Below are positions 36,520 to 46,464 of a stretch of 64,000 bases of DNA, in pieces. The notes beneath the pieces were generated by a model that was given only the letters and a program-made list of their open reading frames with translations, was not told the DNA's origin and searched no databases. Position 1 is the first letter of the stretch. Each line of letters starts with the position of its first letter. Source of the DNA: Synechococcus sp. PCC 7502 (GTDB lineage Bacteria > Cyanobacteriota > Cyanobacteriia > Pseudanabaenales > Pseudanabaenaceae); assembly GCF_000317085.1 (NCBI RefSeq), contig NC_019702.1, positions 2,448,394 to 2,512,393 on the forward strand, read 5' to 3'. The position numbers and the translations under genes are program-made.

Positions 36520-37434
36520 TTACTTGAGGCTGCGATTAAAAAAATTCGTAACTTGGTTCACATAAGCCTGTGGGTCAGCATTGTAGTTACGAGCGTGGAG
36601 TTTAGCCGTAGTTTGCCAAAATTCGGCATTAGGGTCGGCAGCTTTGAGCGCGTAGGCATTACTAACTGGAATATAAGTTTCGATCGCACTATGAATAATT
36701 AAAACTGGACGAGCAGAAATCCGCTTGATCTGTTCCACAGGCTTAGAGCTAGTGAGGTCATAGCCCGTAAATAAGTGGGCAAAGATCATAGTCGAAGGTA
36801 GAAATAGATCGGGAAGTCCTGAAGCCGACTGCCATTCCCGTTGGATCAGGGGATAGACTTCTGCAAAGGTACAATCAACCACTAAAGCCCCGATCTCTGA
36901 TTCATCAACAACAGCAGCGATAGCGCTAGCTCCACCCATGGACACACCTAAGATGCCAATTTGTTTAGACTTAAATCCTTGATTTTTTAGCCAATTTACA
37001 GCACCTAAGACATCATTTTTTTCTGCCAACCCAAAGGTAAATCTGGCATCTGCACTTTTACCATGCCCCCGCAAATCGATCAATAAAACATTAAACCCCC
37101 GCTTAACCATTGCCGCCGCAAATTCAGGAAACTTACCACCAAACTCCTTAGTCCGACTGCTATTCATACCATGCACTAAAATTAAGGCTTTGGAATTATT
37201 GGCATTATTAGAAATGGGCGATCGCTCAAACCAACCAGAAATCTTGACTCCATCACTAGTTGTAAATTCCACATCGATTGGAGGACGGGAGAAAGCCGAC
37301 ACCGCCGCAGGATTGAAAGCCCGTTTTGGAATTGATAGGGTATGGGCAGCAAATGCCGAAATTCCCAAATATACAGTAGCTAATGTCGAGGAAATTCCTA
37401 AAGCGAGTTTGGTAAAAATTGGCTTCTTAATCAT
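36520..37434 (-). CDS. Alpha/beta hydrolase, membrane-anchored or exported
   Basis: 304 aa. The N-terminal hydrophobic segment (about 7-31) is a signal anchor. The core has LILVHGMNSSRTKEFGG (oxyanion-hole region), LLIDLRGHGKS, the nucleophile elbow GVSMGGASA with Ser at about 167, and a late VLIIHSAIETYIPV acid/histidine region with KLHARNY supplying the His. It resembles the YqkD/BAAT-like peptidase group. Substrate unknown. It is transcribed toward the SemiSWEET gene. Confidence 0.85.
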   Translation of the reverse strand: MIKKPIFTKLALGISSTLATVYLGISAFAAHTLSIPKRAFNPAAVSAFSRPPIDVEFTTSDGVKISGWFERSPISNNANNSKALILVHGMNSSRTKEFGGKFPEFAAAMVKRGFNVLLIDLRGHGKSADARFTFGLAEKNDVLGAVNWLKNQGFKSKQIGILGVSMGGASAIAAVVDESEIGALVVDCTFAEVYPLIQREWQSASGLPDLFLPSTMIFAHLFTGYDLTSSKPVEQIKRISARPVLIIHSAIETYIPVSNAYALKAADPNAEFWQTTAKLHARNYNADPQAYVNQVTNFFNRSLK

Positions 37435-37511
37435 TCATTTTTTAACTAACAGCCTTTCTATGTATTTAGATCATATTTTAGATAGTGTTATAAAAAAGTC
37501 TGGATAAATAC

Positions 37512-37976
37512 CTATGATGACAATAAGTCCTTAAGTACCTGTTCAGGATGGGGTTCAGGCTTAACACTAAGATAAATTTTTTGAATTTTACCTTCAGGAT
37601 TAATTACAAAGGTATTACGGAGAATCCCCATATATTCTTTGCCCATAAATTTTTTCATGCCATAGCTTTCATAGGCGATCGCCACCTGATGATCGATATC
37701 GCTCAGTAAGGGAAACGGTAAATCAAACTTTTTAATAAACTTGCCGTGGGCTTTAGCATCATCACCACTAATCCCTAAAATTACAATATTCTCAGTTTGA
37801 AATGCGGCATAGCGATCGCGGAATCCACAGGCTTCTTTAGTACATCCGGGAGTGTTATCACGGGGATAAAAGTACAGAACTACGGTTTTACCCTTGAGGT
37901 CGGCGAGGTGAACTAGATTATTATCCTGATCAGGCAGACTAAAATCTGGGGCAATGTCATTAATTTGCAGAGTCAT
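37512..37976 (-). CDS. bcp: Peroxiredoxin Q / bacterioferritin comigratory protein
   Basis: 154 aa, the normal BCP length. The peroxidatic Cys45 lies in NTPGCTKEACGFRD, with the candidate resolving Cys50 five residues later, as in atypical 2-Cys PrxQ. It has the thioredoxin-fold stretch KGKTVVLYFYPRD and the arginine in ILRNTFVI. It reduces peroxides with thioredoxin as electron donor, and cyanobacteria carry several such enzymes against photosynthetic H2O2. It ends 78 bases upstream of the hydrolase start. Confidence 0.94.
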   Translation of the reverse strand: MTLQINDIAPDFSLPDQDNNLVHLADLKGKTVVLYFYPRDNTPGCTKEACGFRDRYAAFQTENIVILGISGDDAKAHGKFIKKFDLPFPLLSDIDHQVAIAYESYGMKKFMGKEYMGILRNTFVINPEGKIQKIYLSVKPEPHPEQVLKDLLSS

Positions 37977-38345
37977 AGGGAGTTAATAAAATTTAAGTTT
38001 ACCGATTATAAGTTTAAGGATGATTTTAAGAACTTTTGCACCAAAGCAATTTTGATCATGATTAATACCAATGGATGTTAGGTAAGCTGCCAACTTCTCT
38101 TTCCCCAGACGTTCCTGAAGGGCGATCGCTGTTACCGTAAGTCTTGATTTCTATGCGATAGCCTTTTACCATCAGCAAGATGATCGCTTATAGTAAGTAA
38201 TACAATTGCTAAATTAGTACAGTAATATTAATCAAATGGATAATCTCTATATTCAGTAATTGATTGGCTGTAGGTCTACTTGACAAAAACTAATACCTAA
38301 TACTTGATTACCCCTTAATTAGTCACCGATAGAGAGGTTTTATAA
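37977..38345. other. 369-bp stretch without intact gene
   Basis: A minus-strand frame at about 37983-38139 gives a protein-like tail, ALQERLGKEKLAAYLTSIG, then INHDQNCFGAKVLK, ended by TAA. It has no start, and an upstream stop cuts it off, so it may be the tail of a decayed gene. The remainder is AT-rich with one HIP1 site and a purine-rich AGAGAGG before the next ATG. No RNA gene is recognised. Confidence 0.35.
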
Positions 38346-38744
38346 ATGCATCCTAAAGTTCAAATAATTTTCCCCGTAGTATTAATGCTTGCATTAATAC
38401 TTTTATTGTTCAACAATCCGATAGTCGCTCAAACAAAGCAAAGGTTCATCTATCCAAAGATGAATGATTTACTAATTAATATATGCGCTCCAGGCTACAA
38501 AGTAAATGATGCTTATCAACCTTGTGGCAAAAGAGCAACTGTATTAGTTGCGACTGAGTTTTGTAAAGCTCAGGGATTTAAAGGAGCAAACGACTTCGTA
38601 CTATACACAATGCCTGCTCGAGAAATGCAATACATCAATTGGAATGCCTCTAATTCACGTTGGCAGGTTACTAATGGTCTTCCAGGTTCTGTTTTTCAGC
38701 AAATATCATGTAGTTCTGAGGTGGTTAATTGGAGATGGGAATAG
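38346..38744 (+). CDS. Small secreted protein with paired cysteines
   Basis: 132 aa. A clear signal peptide (MHPKVQIIFPVVLMLALILLLF) ends near VAQT. The mature part of about 100 residues has four cysteines (CAPG, PCGK, FCKAQ, SCSSE) that could form two disulfides, and aromatic residues near the end (NWRWE). AGAGAGG lies 14 bases before the ATG. I do not recognise a family beyond a cyanobacterial periplasmic protein. It is followed by a repetitive palindrome-rich intergenic segment. Confidence 0.65.
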   Translation: MHPKVQIIFPVVLMLALILLLFNNPIVAQTKQRFIYPKMNDLLINICAPGYKVNDAYQPCGKRATVLVATEFCKAQGFKGANDFVLYTMPAREMQYINWNASNSRWQVTNGLPGSVFQQISCSSEVVNWRWE

Positions 38745-38769
38745 ATTCCAGATCGCCTATCGCCGTAGG

Positions 38770-38792
38770 TTGGGTTGAAGAATGCAACCCAA
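38770..38792. repeat. Palindromic intergenic repeat (hairpin)
   Basis: TTGGGTTG, a 7-base loop, then CAACCCAA: a perfect 8-bp stem 25 bases after the secreted-protein stop. Half of the motif (GTTGGGTTGA) recurs at about 38838-38847. Similar GGGTTG palindromes are dispersed in cyanobacterial genomes. It could act as a weak bidirectional terminator between the convergent genes, though no T-run follows. Confidence 0.5.
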
Positions 38793-38893
38793 TACTAATA
38801 TCGCTTATGAGAAGCTCAATCACGATTGTTTAGCTGTTGGGTTGAGCGTTAGTAGGCGATCAATTTTTGATGGATTATGGTTTATGCGATCGC

Positions 38894-39349
38894 CTATTCC
38901 CAAAAATCAATATTTAAAATTGAGTTAATATCGTGGTCAAACTGCCATTCGTTAGGAAAAGTAAAACCCTTTGAATGGTATTCCTTGCGAGTATATTTTA
39001 AAGCAAATCGCCAAGCATCACTGAAATGTTCATCCCAATAGCTTTTAAGGCTGGGGTAGTTGTTAAGTAATACCTCAATCTGTAAACGCTGCTCTCGGAT
39101 AGTATTTTCCCAACCATTGAAGCAGTTAGGCATATTGACATGCATCCGTTTGAGTACATGTGCAAGTAAAGTTGCAAGACGGCTTTCTAATTCCTTTCTT
39201 TGCGATCGACCCAAGTCCTCAATCTCCTCTATCAAATTCTCAATATCTAGACGCTCAAAGTCACCAGACTTTAACTGATTTATAGTCTCTTGAATCCAAA
39301 GCAGGTAATCAGATTCATATAAGGATTTTTTTTCAATTATCTGAGTCAT
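38894..39349 (-). CDS. DUF29 family protein
   Basis: 151 aa. It has the standard DUF29 layout: LYESDYLLWIQETINQLKSGDFERLDIENLIEEIEDLGRSQRKELESRL, then the helical LLAHVLKRMH, and the C-terminal YPSLKSYW...YTRKEYHSKGFTFPNEWQFD. The family is very common, often in many paralogues, in cyanobacteria. Its role is unknown, though it has been suggested to be mobile-element or toxin-antitoxin associated. It stands alone. Confidence 0.9.
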   Translation of the reverse strand: MTQIIEKKSLYESDYLLWIQETINQLKSGDFERLDIENLIEEIEDLGRSQRKELESRLATLLAHVLKRMHVNMPNCFNGWENTIREQRLQIEVLLNNYPSLKSYWDEHFSDAWRFALKYTRKEYHSKGFTFPNEWQFDHDINSILNIDFWE

Positions 39350-39606
39350 CGATTTGTAACTCCTTTGATAAATCGAACTGATAAATCCAACAATATCATT
39401 ATCGTGCCTAAAACATTGTGCCTAAAGCAAGTATAGCGATCTTTTCTGATGGAATGAATTGAATGGACTAGGGTTTAGGCGATCGCTATTACTGTGAGTC
39501 GTGATTTTTAGGCGATCGCTCAGCGAAAAATTGCCAATTTAAAATTCCCGATAACTAAATATTTAGGTATGATAAACTCATAAAAATGAAAAGATTATGA
39601 AAAGCT

Positions 39607-40545
39607 GTGACAACCAATGCTTATCCTCTTAAATGGCTTCCTGCTCTAGTTATAGGGTTAACTATAGGGCTGATTTTGAGTGGATGTGCTTCGAGTAAGG
39701 GCGAATTATCCAGCAACCCTAAAAATCCTAAGGTTATTCTCACTACTTTTACGGTTCTAGCTGATATGGGGCAGAATGTAGCGGGTGATAAGGCGATCGT
39801 GGAGTCATTAACGAAAATTGGCTCAGAAATTCATGGTTACGAACCCACCCCCAGTGATTTAGTTAGGGCAGCAAAAGCTAATTTAATTTTAGACAATGGT
39901 TTCGGGTTGGAACGCTGGGCAGATAAGTTTTATAGCAATCTCAAAAATATCCCCCATGTCACCCTCAGTGAGGGCATAACTCCCGTTTTAATTAGTGGTG
40001 ATACCTATAAAGGCAAACCTAATCCCCATGCTTGGATGTCGCCCCAGAATGCCTTGATTTATGTGGAAAATATCCGTAAGGCATTAGTCAATCTTGATCC
40101 AGTCAATGCTGCCACCTATGATGCCAATGCTAAATCCTACAGCCAAGAGATCAACAACATTGATCAACAACTGCGCCAAACCATCTCTACACTACCACCA
40201 AATCACCGCTATATAGTCAGCTGTGAGGGAGCTTTTTCCTATTTAGCTAAGGATTATGGACTCAAAGAATTGTATCTATGGTCAGTAAATGCTGATGCTC
40301 AGGGTACACCGCAGCAAATTCGTCAAGTAATAGATACGGTCAAAGCTGAAAAAATCCCAGTCATATTTTGTGAAAGTACGGTGCGGGCTGATGCTCAAAA
40401 AGAAGTTGCTAATCAAACAGGAGCGAAGTTTGGTGGGATATTTTATGTGGATTCACTATCACCGCCCGATGGAGTGGCATCGACCTATCTTAAATTGCTG
40501 GAATACAACGTTAATACATTAGTCAAAGGTTGGAAAGGAAACTAA
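39607..40545 (+). CDS. mntC: Manganese ABC transporter substrate-binding lipoprotein MntC
   Basis: 312 aa from GTG 39607, with lipobox LSGC and lipidated Cys27. The cluster A-I metal ligands are His77 (EIHGYEP), His142 (NPHAW), Glu208 and Asp283 (YVDSLS). Cys207 and Cys256 are 49 residues apart, the same spacing as the disulfide reported for Synechocystis MntC (219/268), which favours Mn over Zn. It is the first gene of mntCAB. In cyanobacteria this operon is normally controlled by the ManS-ManR system; no operator could be identified by eye. Confidence 0.93.
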   Translation: MTTNAYPLKWLPALVIGLTIGLILSGCASSKGELSSNPKNPKVILTTFTVLADMGQNVAGDKAIVESLTKIGSEIHGYEPTPSDLVRAAKANLILDNGFGLERWADKFYSNLKNIPHVTLSEGITPVLISGDTYKGKPNPHAWMSPQNALIYVENIRKALVNLDPVNAATYDANAKSYSQEINNIDQQLRQTISTLPPNHRYIVSCEGAFSYLAKDYGLKELYLWSVNADAQGTPQQIRQVIDTVKAEKIPVIFCESTVRADAQKEVANQTGAKFGGIFYVDSLSPPDGVASTYLKLLEYNVNTLVKGWKGN

Positions 40546-40566
40546 ATCTAGAATAGGAAATAATTT

Positions 40567-41313
40567 ATGAGCATTCAAGTTGAAAATCTGACGGTTACCT
40601 ATAACGGAAAAGTTGCTTTGCATGGTGCCAACCTGAATTTGAAATCGGGGGCGATCGCTGGACTGGTCGGCATGAATGGTAGTGGTAAATCAACTTTATT
40701 CAAGGCAATTATGGGGTTTGTGGCTCCCAGTTCGGGGCGAGTTTTGATTAATAATTTACCGATGCGGTTGGCACAGAAACAAGGATTGGTGGCATATATT
40801 CCCCAAGCAGAAGAAGTGGATTGGAATTTTCCTGTAAGTGTAGCTGATGTCGTGATGATGGGACGCTATGGCTACATGAATTTTTTACGGATTCCGAGCA
40901 AGCGCGATCGCCAAGTAGTTAAGGATAGCCTTGCTAAAGTTCAAATGTGGGATTTCCGCGATCGGCAAATTGGCGAACTATCAGGAGGACAGAAAAAACG
41001 GGCATTTTTGGCAAGGGCATTGGCACAACAAGGAAAGGTGATGCTCCTCGATGAACCATTCACGGGCGTAGATGTAAAAACCGAAAAGGCAATTATTGAG
41101 TTATTACTGGAACTAAAAGCGCAGGGACATACGATTTTAATTTCTACCCACGATCTAAATTCCATTTCCACCTTTTGCGATCAAGTGGTATTCATTAATC
41201 AAACAATTTTGGCCTATGGAGCAACTCAAGATATTTTTACCCAAGAAAATCTTGCTCGTACCTTCGGTGAAATTATCCCTAATATTCACACAAATCCACA
41301 GGATCGAGAGTAG
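40567..41313 (+). CDS. mntA: Manganese ABC transporter ATP-binding protein
   Basis: 248 aa. Walker [10 protein letters not shown] near 37-45, the Q-loop in [10 protein letters not shown], signature [11 protein letters not shown], Walker [13 protein letters not shown], and the H-loop histidine in ISTHDL are all present. The [16 protein letters not shown] stretch is typical of Mn/Zn importer ATPases. It starts 21 bases after mntC and is followed by the permease 2 bases after its stop, so the operon is tight. Confidence 0.95.
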   Translation: MSIQVENLTVTYNGKVALHGANLNLKSGAIAGLVGMNGSGKSTLFKAIMGFVAPSSGRVLINNLPMRLAQKQGLVAYIPQAEEVDWNFPVSVADVVMMGRYGYMNFLRIPSKRDRQVVKDSLAKVQMWDFRDRQIGELSGGQKKRAFLARALAQQGKVMLLDEPFTGVDVKTEKAIIELLLELKAQGHTILISTHDLNSISTFCDQVVFINQTILAYGATQDIFTQENLARTFGEIIPNIHTNPQDRE

Positions 41314-41315
41314 TT

Positions 41316-42152
41316 ATGGCAGTTGTGGAATGGTTTACAGCACCCCTTACCTATGATTTTATGGTGCGGGCAATTTTAATTAGTGGTTTTATCGGGATCG
41401 TGTGTGCGGTACTTTCTTGTTTTATGACCCTCAAAGGTTGGGCATTAATGGGTGATGCGGTTTCTCACTCCGTAACCCCTGGGGTAGTGTTAGCGCATAT
41501 TTTAGGATTACCCTTTGCCGTTGGTGCCTTTGTGTTTGGGGTTGGCTCCGTGCTGGCGATCGGTTTTATTAAATCTCACACCCGCATTAAAGAAGATACG
41601 GTGATTGGCTTGGTATTCACTGGCTTTTTTGCCTTGGGATTAGTCCTAATTTCTAAAAATCCTAGCAATATTGATCTCAATCACATTTTATTTGGCAATG
41701 TTTTAGGCATTTCTACCCCAGACCTCATTCAAACCTTAATAATTGGCACTTTTACGCTGATCATAGTCTTACTCCTAAGAAAGGATTTACTGTTATTTTG
41801 CTTTGATCCGATTCATGCCCGTTCCATTGGCTTAAATGTGGAATTTCTCTACTATGTGTTGCTCACCTTACTATCCCTAACCATTGTGGTAGCATTACAG
41901 GCTGTAGGGATTATTTTAGTGGTGGCGATGTTGGTTACGCCGGGGGCGATCGCCTATTTATTAACAGATCGATTTGATCACATGCTTGGCTATGCAGTTT
42001 TGTCTGGGGTTTTTTCTAATATTATGGGTACCTATATTAGCTTTCACTTTGATGCTTCTACGGGTGGATGTATTGTGGTTCTACAAACGCTTTTATTCCT
42101 AATAGCGATGATTTTTGCGCCAAAGTATGGACTCTTAAGGCGTAAACTTTGA
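41316..42152 (+). CDS. mntB: Manganese ABC transporter permease
   Basis: 278 aa with about eight or nine membrane helices, ABC-3 family (ZnuB/MntB). Landmarks are LKGWALMGDAVSHSVTPGVVL near residue 38, FGNVLGIS, and LVVAMLVTPGAIAYLLTDRFDHML near the C terminus. Together with MntC and MntA it imports Mn2+, essential for the photosystem II oxygen-evolving cluster. It closes the mntCAB operon. Confidence 0.95.
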   Translation: MAVVEWFTAPLTYDFMVRAILISGFIGIVCAVLSCFMTLKGWALMGDAVSHSVTPGVVLAHILGLPFAVGAFVFGVGSVLAIGFIKSHTRIKEDTVIGLVFTGFFALGLVLISKNPSNIDLNHILFGNVLGISTPDLIQTLIIGTFTLIIVLLLRKDLLLFCFDPIHARSIGLNVEFLYYVLLTLLSLTIVVALQAVGIILVVAMLVTPGAIAYLLTDRFDHMLGYAVLSGVFSNIMGTYISFHFDASTGGCIVVLQTLLFLIAMIFAPKYGLLRRKL

Positions 42153-42309
42153 CATTGCCTAGTTGTACTGCCTAATTGTAAGGATAAAGTAAAAGTTGAA
42201 TCGCTTTATTTAAGAGAAATGAAACCCTTTCATCAAACATTGACCAGCACTGCATAAATCACAAGAAAGGGAAACACCTCGTCCTCTTGATATAAATAGA
42301 TTAGCCAAA

Positions 42310-43167
42310 TTAACGACTAGCTAAATTAACAATCACAAAGTCGGAACGGAGATAGGGATTTGGATCAACAGCAATTTTATTGACCTGTACCTCAAAGTGT
42401 AAATGTGGACCTGTGCTTCTTCCTGTACTTCCCACTTCGCCAATAATTTGTCCCTGTTTTACCTCTTGTCCTTTAGTCACTAAAATACGATTGGCATGAC
42501 CATATAAAGTTAAAGTGCCGTCGGGATGTCTGAGTTCCACAAAGTTGCCATAGCCACCATCATCCCAGCCCACATCATTGACAACACCATCCGCAGCAGC
42601 GAGGATCGGAGCTCCCATAGGTGCGCCAATATCTATGCCTTTGTGCAAAGTTTTAAGACCAGTAATCGGGTGAATCCGCCAGCCGAACGGAGAGGTAATT
42701 TCACCCGCAGTGGGCATAATAAAGAAAGAATTGACAGTATTCTGAATTGCTGTAGCGATCGCCGTGGGGAATTGAATTGACCATCGACTCGGTGATTTAG
42801 CCTCCATTTTTAGAGGCTGTTGATCGAGTAAGTCAGCATTAAAATCGGGGGCAAATTCTATTACTAACCTTGTAGTTAAAGGATCAAGTCGTCCAACTCG
42901 CAAAGACTGCACTACACTACCCACATCACGGCGCACGGTTGGTCCTGTATATGTAGCTCCGGGTAAATCTATAACCACACGGGTAGGGTTTGTAATAATC
43001 TGTCCCCTAGGCTCTACTTCATTTTCGGTTGTAAATTCAATGCGATTACGAGATTTATCCAGTAAAAAAGTTTCTAATCTATTTGCCTGAACTGCAGGGA
43101 CAGAGACAATTCCTGCCAAAAAAATTACGGCATATCCTATAGTTTTTTTCTGAGCAGAATCTAACAT
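42310..43167 (-). CDS. Periplasmic AMIN-domain M23 endopeptidase (LytM-like)
   Basis: 285 aa. The signal peptide is at 1-29. An AMIN domain (about 30-128: RIEFTTENEVEPRGQIITNPTRVVIDLPGA, VRVGR-type strands) targets septal peptidoglycan. The C-terminal peptidase M23 domain has GEITSPFGWRIHPITG, HKGIDIG, GYGNFVELRHPDG, LYGHANRI and HLHFEV, so the zinc ligands and the catalytic histidine are intact. It cleaves cross-link peptides or activates amidases during division. AMIN-M23 fusions are common in cyanobacteria. Confidence 0.93.
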   Translation of the reverse strand: MLDSAQKKTIGYAVIFLAGIVSVPAVQANRLETFLLDKSRNRIEFTTENEVEPRGQIITNPTRVVIDLPGATYTGPTVRRDVGSVVQSLRVGRLDPLTTRLVIEFAPDFNADLLDQQPLKMEAKSPSRWSIQFPTAIATAIQNTVNSFFIMPTAGEITSPFGWRIHPITGLKTLHKGIDIGAPMGAPILAAADGVVNDVGWDDGGYGNFVELRHPDGTLTLYGHANRILVTKGQEVKQGQIIGEVGSTGRSTGPHLHFEVQVNKIAVDPNPYLRSDFVIVNLASR

Positions 43168-43314
43168 TATCCTTAAGACTTCATATGAGCAACGGCTGCG
43201 TCAAATTCTACAGCAAAATGTCATTTAAACAAATCTATTTATTTAGATAATTAAAACTTTAAGGGCAAATTTTTAGATGTACTTAGAATTGTGAAATTAA
43301 TCAAGTTTTGCTAT

Positions 43315-44553
43315 CTATAGCTCCAGCATCATTACCAATACCGGTTCGCCTTTAGGAACGTAGGTTTGATTAACTTTAAGGATTGCTAGAGCATTTACTC
43401 CAGCCCAATTCATTAGGTTTCCCGAACTATAATTATCGACGGGTTTAAATTCCCATACCTGTGGCTGCCATTGTAAATATCCCCAGAGATAGGTTTCCCT
43501 GCGTCCTTGGGCATGGAGATCGCTGAGGCATATAGCTTGAGTATATTTGGGATACCAGTATTTAGAATTAGCCCCACCCAGTTTAGCGATCGCTCCTTTA
43601 ATAAATCGCCAAAATCCAACCATAGCCGAAGCGGGATTACCAGGTACACCAAAATAGAGTTTCTGATTACATCCATTAAAACTAGCTACAGTTAAGGGTT
43701 TACCTGGCTTGATCCCACAGGAACGAATATGAATATCGGCTCCCATTTCTAATAACACTCGATCCACATAGTCATAATCACCCACAGAAACCCCGCCCGA
43801 AGAGATCACCATATCCGAACTGGCAAGAGCTTTTGCAATTATGATTTCTAAATCCTTGGGGTGATCGCCAACTATGCCTAGAGGAATTGGTACTGCTCCC
43901 GATTGAGTAATCAAACTAGATAAAGCATACTGATTAGAGTCAACAATCTGCCCCATGTCCAAAGATGCAGATATATTTTGTAGTTCTGTGCCTGTGGAAA
44001 TAACACTTACCCGTGGTTGAGAACATACTGGGACAGTTAAAGTTTGGGTCGCCGCTAAAATCCCGATTTCGGGAGGATTAATTTTTATGCCTGCACTTAA
44101 CAATCGGGTTCCTGCTTGATAAAATTCTCCCTTGTGCCTTACATATTCAGCAATTTGGGGTATATTTCTGAGCTTTATGCACTTTGGGCGATCGCCAATT
44201 ACTTCCACATCTTCCTGCATAACCACCGTATCTGCCCCTTGGGGTAACATCCCCCCTGTAAAAATGCGTACACATTCTCCCGCATGAATAGAGCTAACCT
44301 GGGTACTACCTGCGGGCATTTCCAGAGAGGCGATCGCCAAGGTTTCAAACCGTTCTAAGTCAGCATAACGAAAAGCATAGCCATCCATTGCCGCATTATG
44401 CCAACGGGGAAAATCCGAGTCACTATATATATCTTTAGCGAGAAACCGACCTAAAGCATGATTTAAGTCAACTTGCTCATAGGTATTTCCATAGATATTT
44501 AGAGGCTGAACTAAATCTAAAATTAAGGACTCGGCAGCCTTAACTGGAATCAT
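43315..44553 (-). CDS. moeA: Molybdopterin molybdotransferase
   Basis: 412 aa. The N-terminal DFPRWHNAAMDGYAF, the GECVRIFTGGMLPQGADTVVMQED domain, the MPT-binding VSVISTGTEL...ISSGGVSVGDYDYVDRVL (MoaB-fold) and the FGVPGNPASAMVGF loop are all in place. MoeA inserts molybdate into adenylated molybdopterin. With modA 8 kb away it gives the window two parts of the Mo cofactor route. It lies 27 bases downstream of hemF on the same strand. Confidence 0.95.
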   Translation of the reverse strand: MIPVKAAESLILDLVQPLNIYGNTYEQVDLNHALGRFLAKDIYSDSDFPRWHNAAMDGYAFRYADLERFETLAIASLEMPAGSTQVSSIHAGECVRIFTGGMLPQGADTVVMQEDVEVIGDRPKCIKLRNIPQIAEYVRHKGEFYQAGTRLLSAGIKINPPEIGILAATQTLTVPVCSQPRVSVISTGTELQNISASLDMGQIVDSNQYALSSLITQSGAVPIPLGIVGDHPKDLEIIIAKALASSDMVISSGGVSVGDYDYVDRVLLEMGADIHIRSCGIKPGKPLTVASFNGCNQKLYFGVPGNPASAMVGFWRFIKGAIAKLGGANSKYWYPKYTQAICLSDLHAQGRRETYLWGYLQWQPQVWEFKPVDNYSSGNLMNWAGVNALAILKVNQTYVPKGEPVLVMMLEL

Positions 44554-44580
44554 ATTAATTCCTGTTTAACTGTGAAAATT

Positions 44581-45594
44581 CTAGCCACTCCAATTAATCC
44601 AATCCTGCGGCTTAAGGAACACATCGTATAGTTGTGACTCTGGGGTATTTGGTTCGGGATGATAATCGTACTCCCATCGGACTAATGGTGGTAAAGACAT
44701 AAGGATCGACTCAGTGCGCCCATTAGTTTGCAGCCCAAAAATTGTACCACGGTCATAGACTAGGTTAAATTCCACATACCGCCCCCGCCGATAGAGTTGA
44801 AAGTCTCGCTCTCTGTCTCCGTAGGGTGTATCTTGTCGGCGCTCGGCAATGGGGACGTATGCTTTGAGGAAAGAACCAGCACAATCTTGGACAAAATCAA
44901 AAATCTCCTGCCAAGAACGCTCAGGAAAACTGGTAAGCTCATTACTCATTTGCTCAGCTTTGGGTGAGTCATTACTATTTTTGTAAAGTTTAGGCTCACT
45001 ATTTTGATAATCAAAGAAAATGCCGCCTACGCCTCTAGTTTCGCCTCGGTGTTTCAAGAAGAAATAATCATCACACCAAGCCTTGAATATTGGATAGTAA
45101 TTGGGGTTGTGACGATCGCAAGCTGCTTTTAAGGTTGTATGTAAATGTTGAGCATCTGCCCCGAATCCGTAGTAAGGAGTTAAGTCTAAACCACCCCCAA
45201 ACCACCAAATATTTCCCACTTGAAAATAGCGATAATTTAAATGAACTGTAGGTACATAGGGGTTGCGAGGGTGAAGTACCATTGATGTCCCTGTCGCATA
45301 AAAAACCTGACCTGCCGCTTCAGGATATTGCTTCAGAATACTAGGGGGTAAGTGAGAACCATAAACCTCGGAAAAATTGACTCCACCTTTTTCAAAAACT
45401 CTGCCTTCGGTAATTACACGCGATCGCCCACCACCACCCTCTTCTCTTGTCCATTGATCTTGGTGAAATTTAGCTTTGCCATCCAATGCTTCTAAGCCTG
45501 CACAAATTTGATCTTGAAAGCTTTGCATGAATTGGCTAACCTGAGCCTTAGCGTCAACGGGAGGAATGGTTTTATTAGTTAGTGTAGCGATCAT
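44581..45594 (-). CDS. hemF: Oxygen-dependent coproporphyrinogen III oxidase
   Basis: 337 aa. [68 protein letters not shown] and the C-terminal [33 protein letters not shown] are the HemF signatures. It decarboxylates coproporphyrinogen III to protoporphyrinogen IX using O2; HemJ, also in this window, catalyses the next step. It is probably expressed with moeA. Confidence 0.96.
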   Translation of the reverse strand: MIATLTNKTIPPVDAKAQVSQFMQSFQDQICAGLEALDGKAKFHQDQWTREEGGGGRSRVITEGRVFEKGGVNFSEVYGSHLPPSILKQYPEAAGQVFYATGTSMVLHPRNPYVPTVHLNYRYFQVGNIWWFGGGLDLTPYYGFGADAQHLHTTLKAACDRHNPNYYPIFKAWCDDYFFLKHRGETRGVGGIFFDYQNSEPKLYKNSNDSPKAEQMSNELTSFPERSWQEIFDFVQDCAGSFLKAYVPIAERRQDTPYGDRERDFQLYRRGRYVEFNLVYDRGTIFGLQTNGRTESILMSLPPLVRWEYDYHPEPNTPESQLYDVFLKPQDWINWSG

Positions 45595-45794
45595 ATTCTT
45601 CTTAATTCTTCTGCCAAAATTATGACATTAAGCCTCAAACACTTAGACTAAATTGCTTCAAAACTTAAATACTCTAAACATTCCAAAGTATTGGGGGTGT
45701 TCCCATCACGGAAGAGTTTAGCTCTATTTTTCTCTATGTTAGGACTTACCCACTCAAATTTACAAAGTAGTGATAGGAGAAATTTTCAACGGGA

Positions 45795-46388
45795 CTAAAG
45801 GGGAAATTGCACTTTTTTAGTAAACTCAAAGGCACCAGCTATGGAACCCCAAACCCGTTCATTGCTAATAGGATCATAGCCTCGATCTAAGCTACTAAAA
45901 TGAGATGCACTAATTTCAAATTCACTGGATAGGTAAGTTTCCTGCCCATTACGGACAACTTTACAGCCTTTTCCCTGCTCCACTTCGCCCTTAAAAGCAT
46001 TGTCTGGAGTGATTTGCACTAACATTTTGCAGCCAATTTGGAGTTCAATATCTTCAAATGTCAGCGATCGCAGCCTTTCTGGTTCTCGACTGGCACCATA
46101 GTAGGTAGAAGCATTATTAATTTTATAGTTATTGATGGCGATCGGGTATTCAGAAATATCAGTTAATAGCAATTGCAAAATGGCAGTACGGTAGGGGCGA
46201 TTGATTTCGTAATCGTATGCTTGCTCTGAATATAACCAAATTCCCTGATCGCTCAAAGGCACGGGTAAAGGACGAATACCGACTCTAATATGGGCAAAAA
46301 AAGGTGGATTTTCGATCGCTTGCTCCCAGTTGCTAAAATCTCCCGCCATCCAAGTTGCAAGGTTTATTAAATCCGTTTGACTAGCCAT
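45795..46388 (-). CDS. cpcT: CpcT/CpeT-type phycobilin lyase
   Basis: 197 aa from ATG 46388 (MASQTDLINLATWMAGDFSNWEQA), the canonical family start. A longer frame reaches 46505 but would overlap the upstream gene. PPFFAHIRVGIRPLP and QAYDYEINRPYRTAILQL are characteristic, as is the TYYGASREP-type binding segment. CpcT attaches phycocyanobilin to Cys153 of phycocyanin beta; CpeT acts on phycoerythrin. The two are hard to separate by eye. It lies 76 bases downstream of the DUF3177 gene. Confidence 0.88.
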   Translation of the reverse strand: MASQTDLINLATWMAGDFSNWEQAIENPPFFAHIRVGIRPLPVPLSDQGIWLYSEQAYDYEINRPYRTAILQLLLTDISEYPIAINNYKINNASTYYGASREPERLRSLTFEDIELQIGCKMLVQITPDNAFKGEVEQGKGCKVVRNGQETYLSSEFEISASHFSSLDRGYDPISNERVWGSIAGAFEFTKKVQFPL

Positions 46389-46464
46389 ATTGGTAATTTT
46401 AGAATTGATAATTTTAGATAAGTTTGAAATAGTTTTTTGAAATAGTTCTAAATCATCTCTAAGC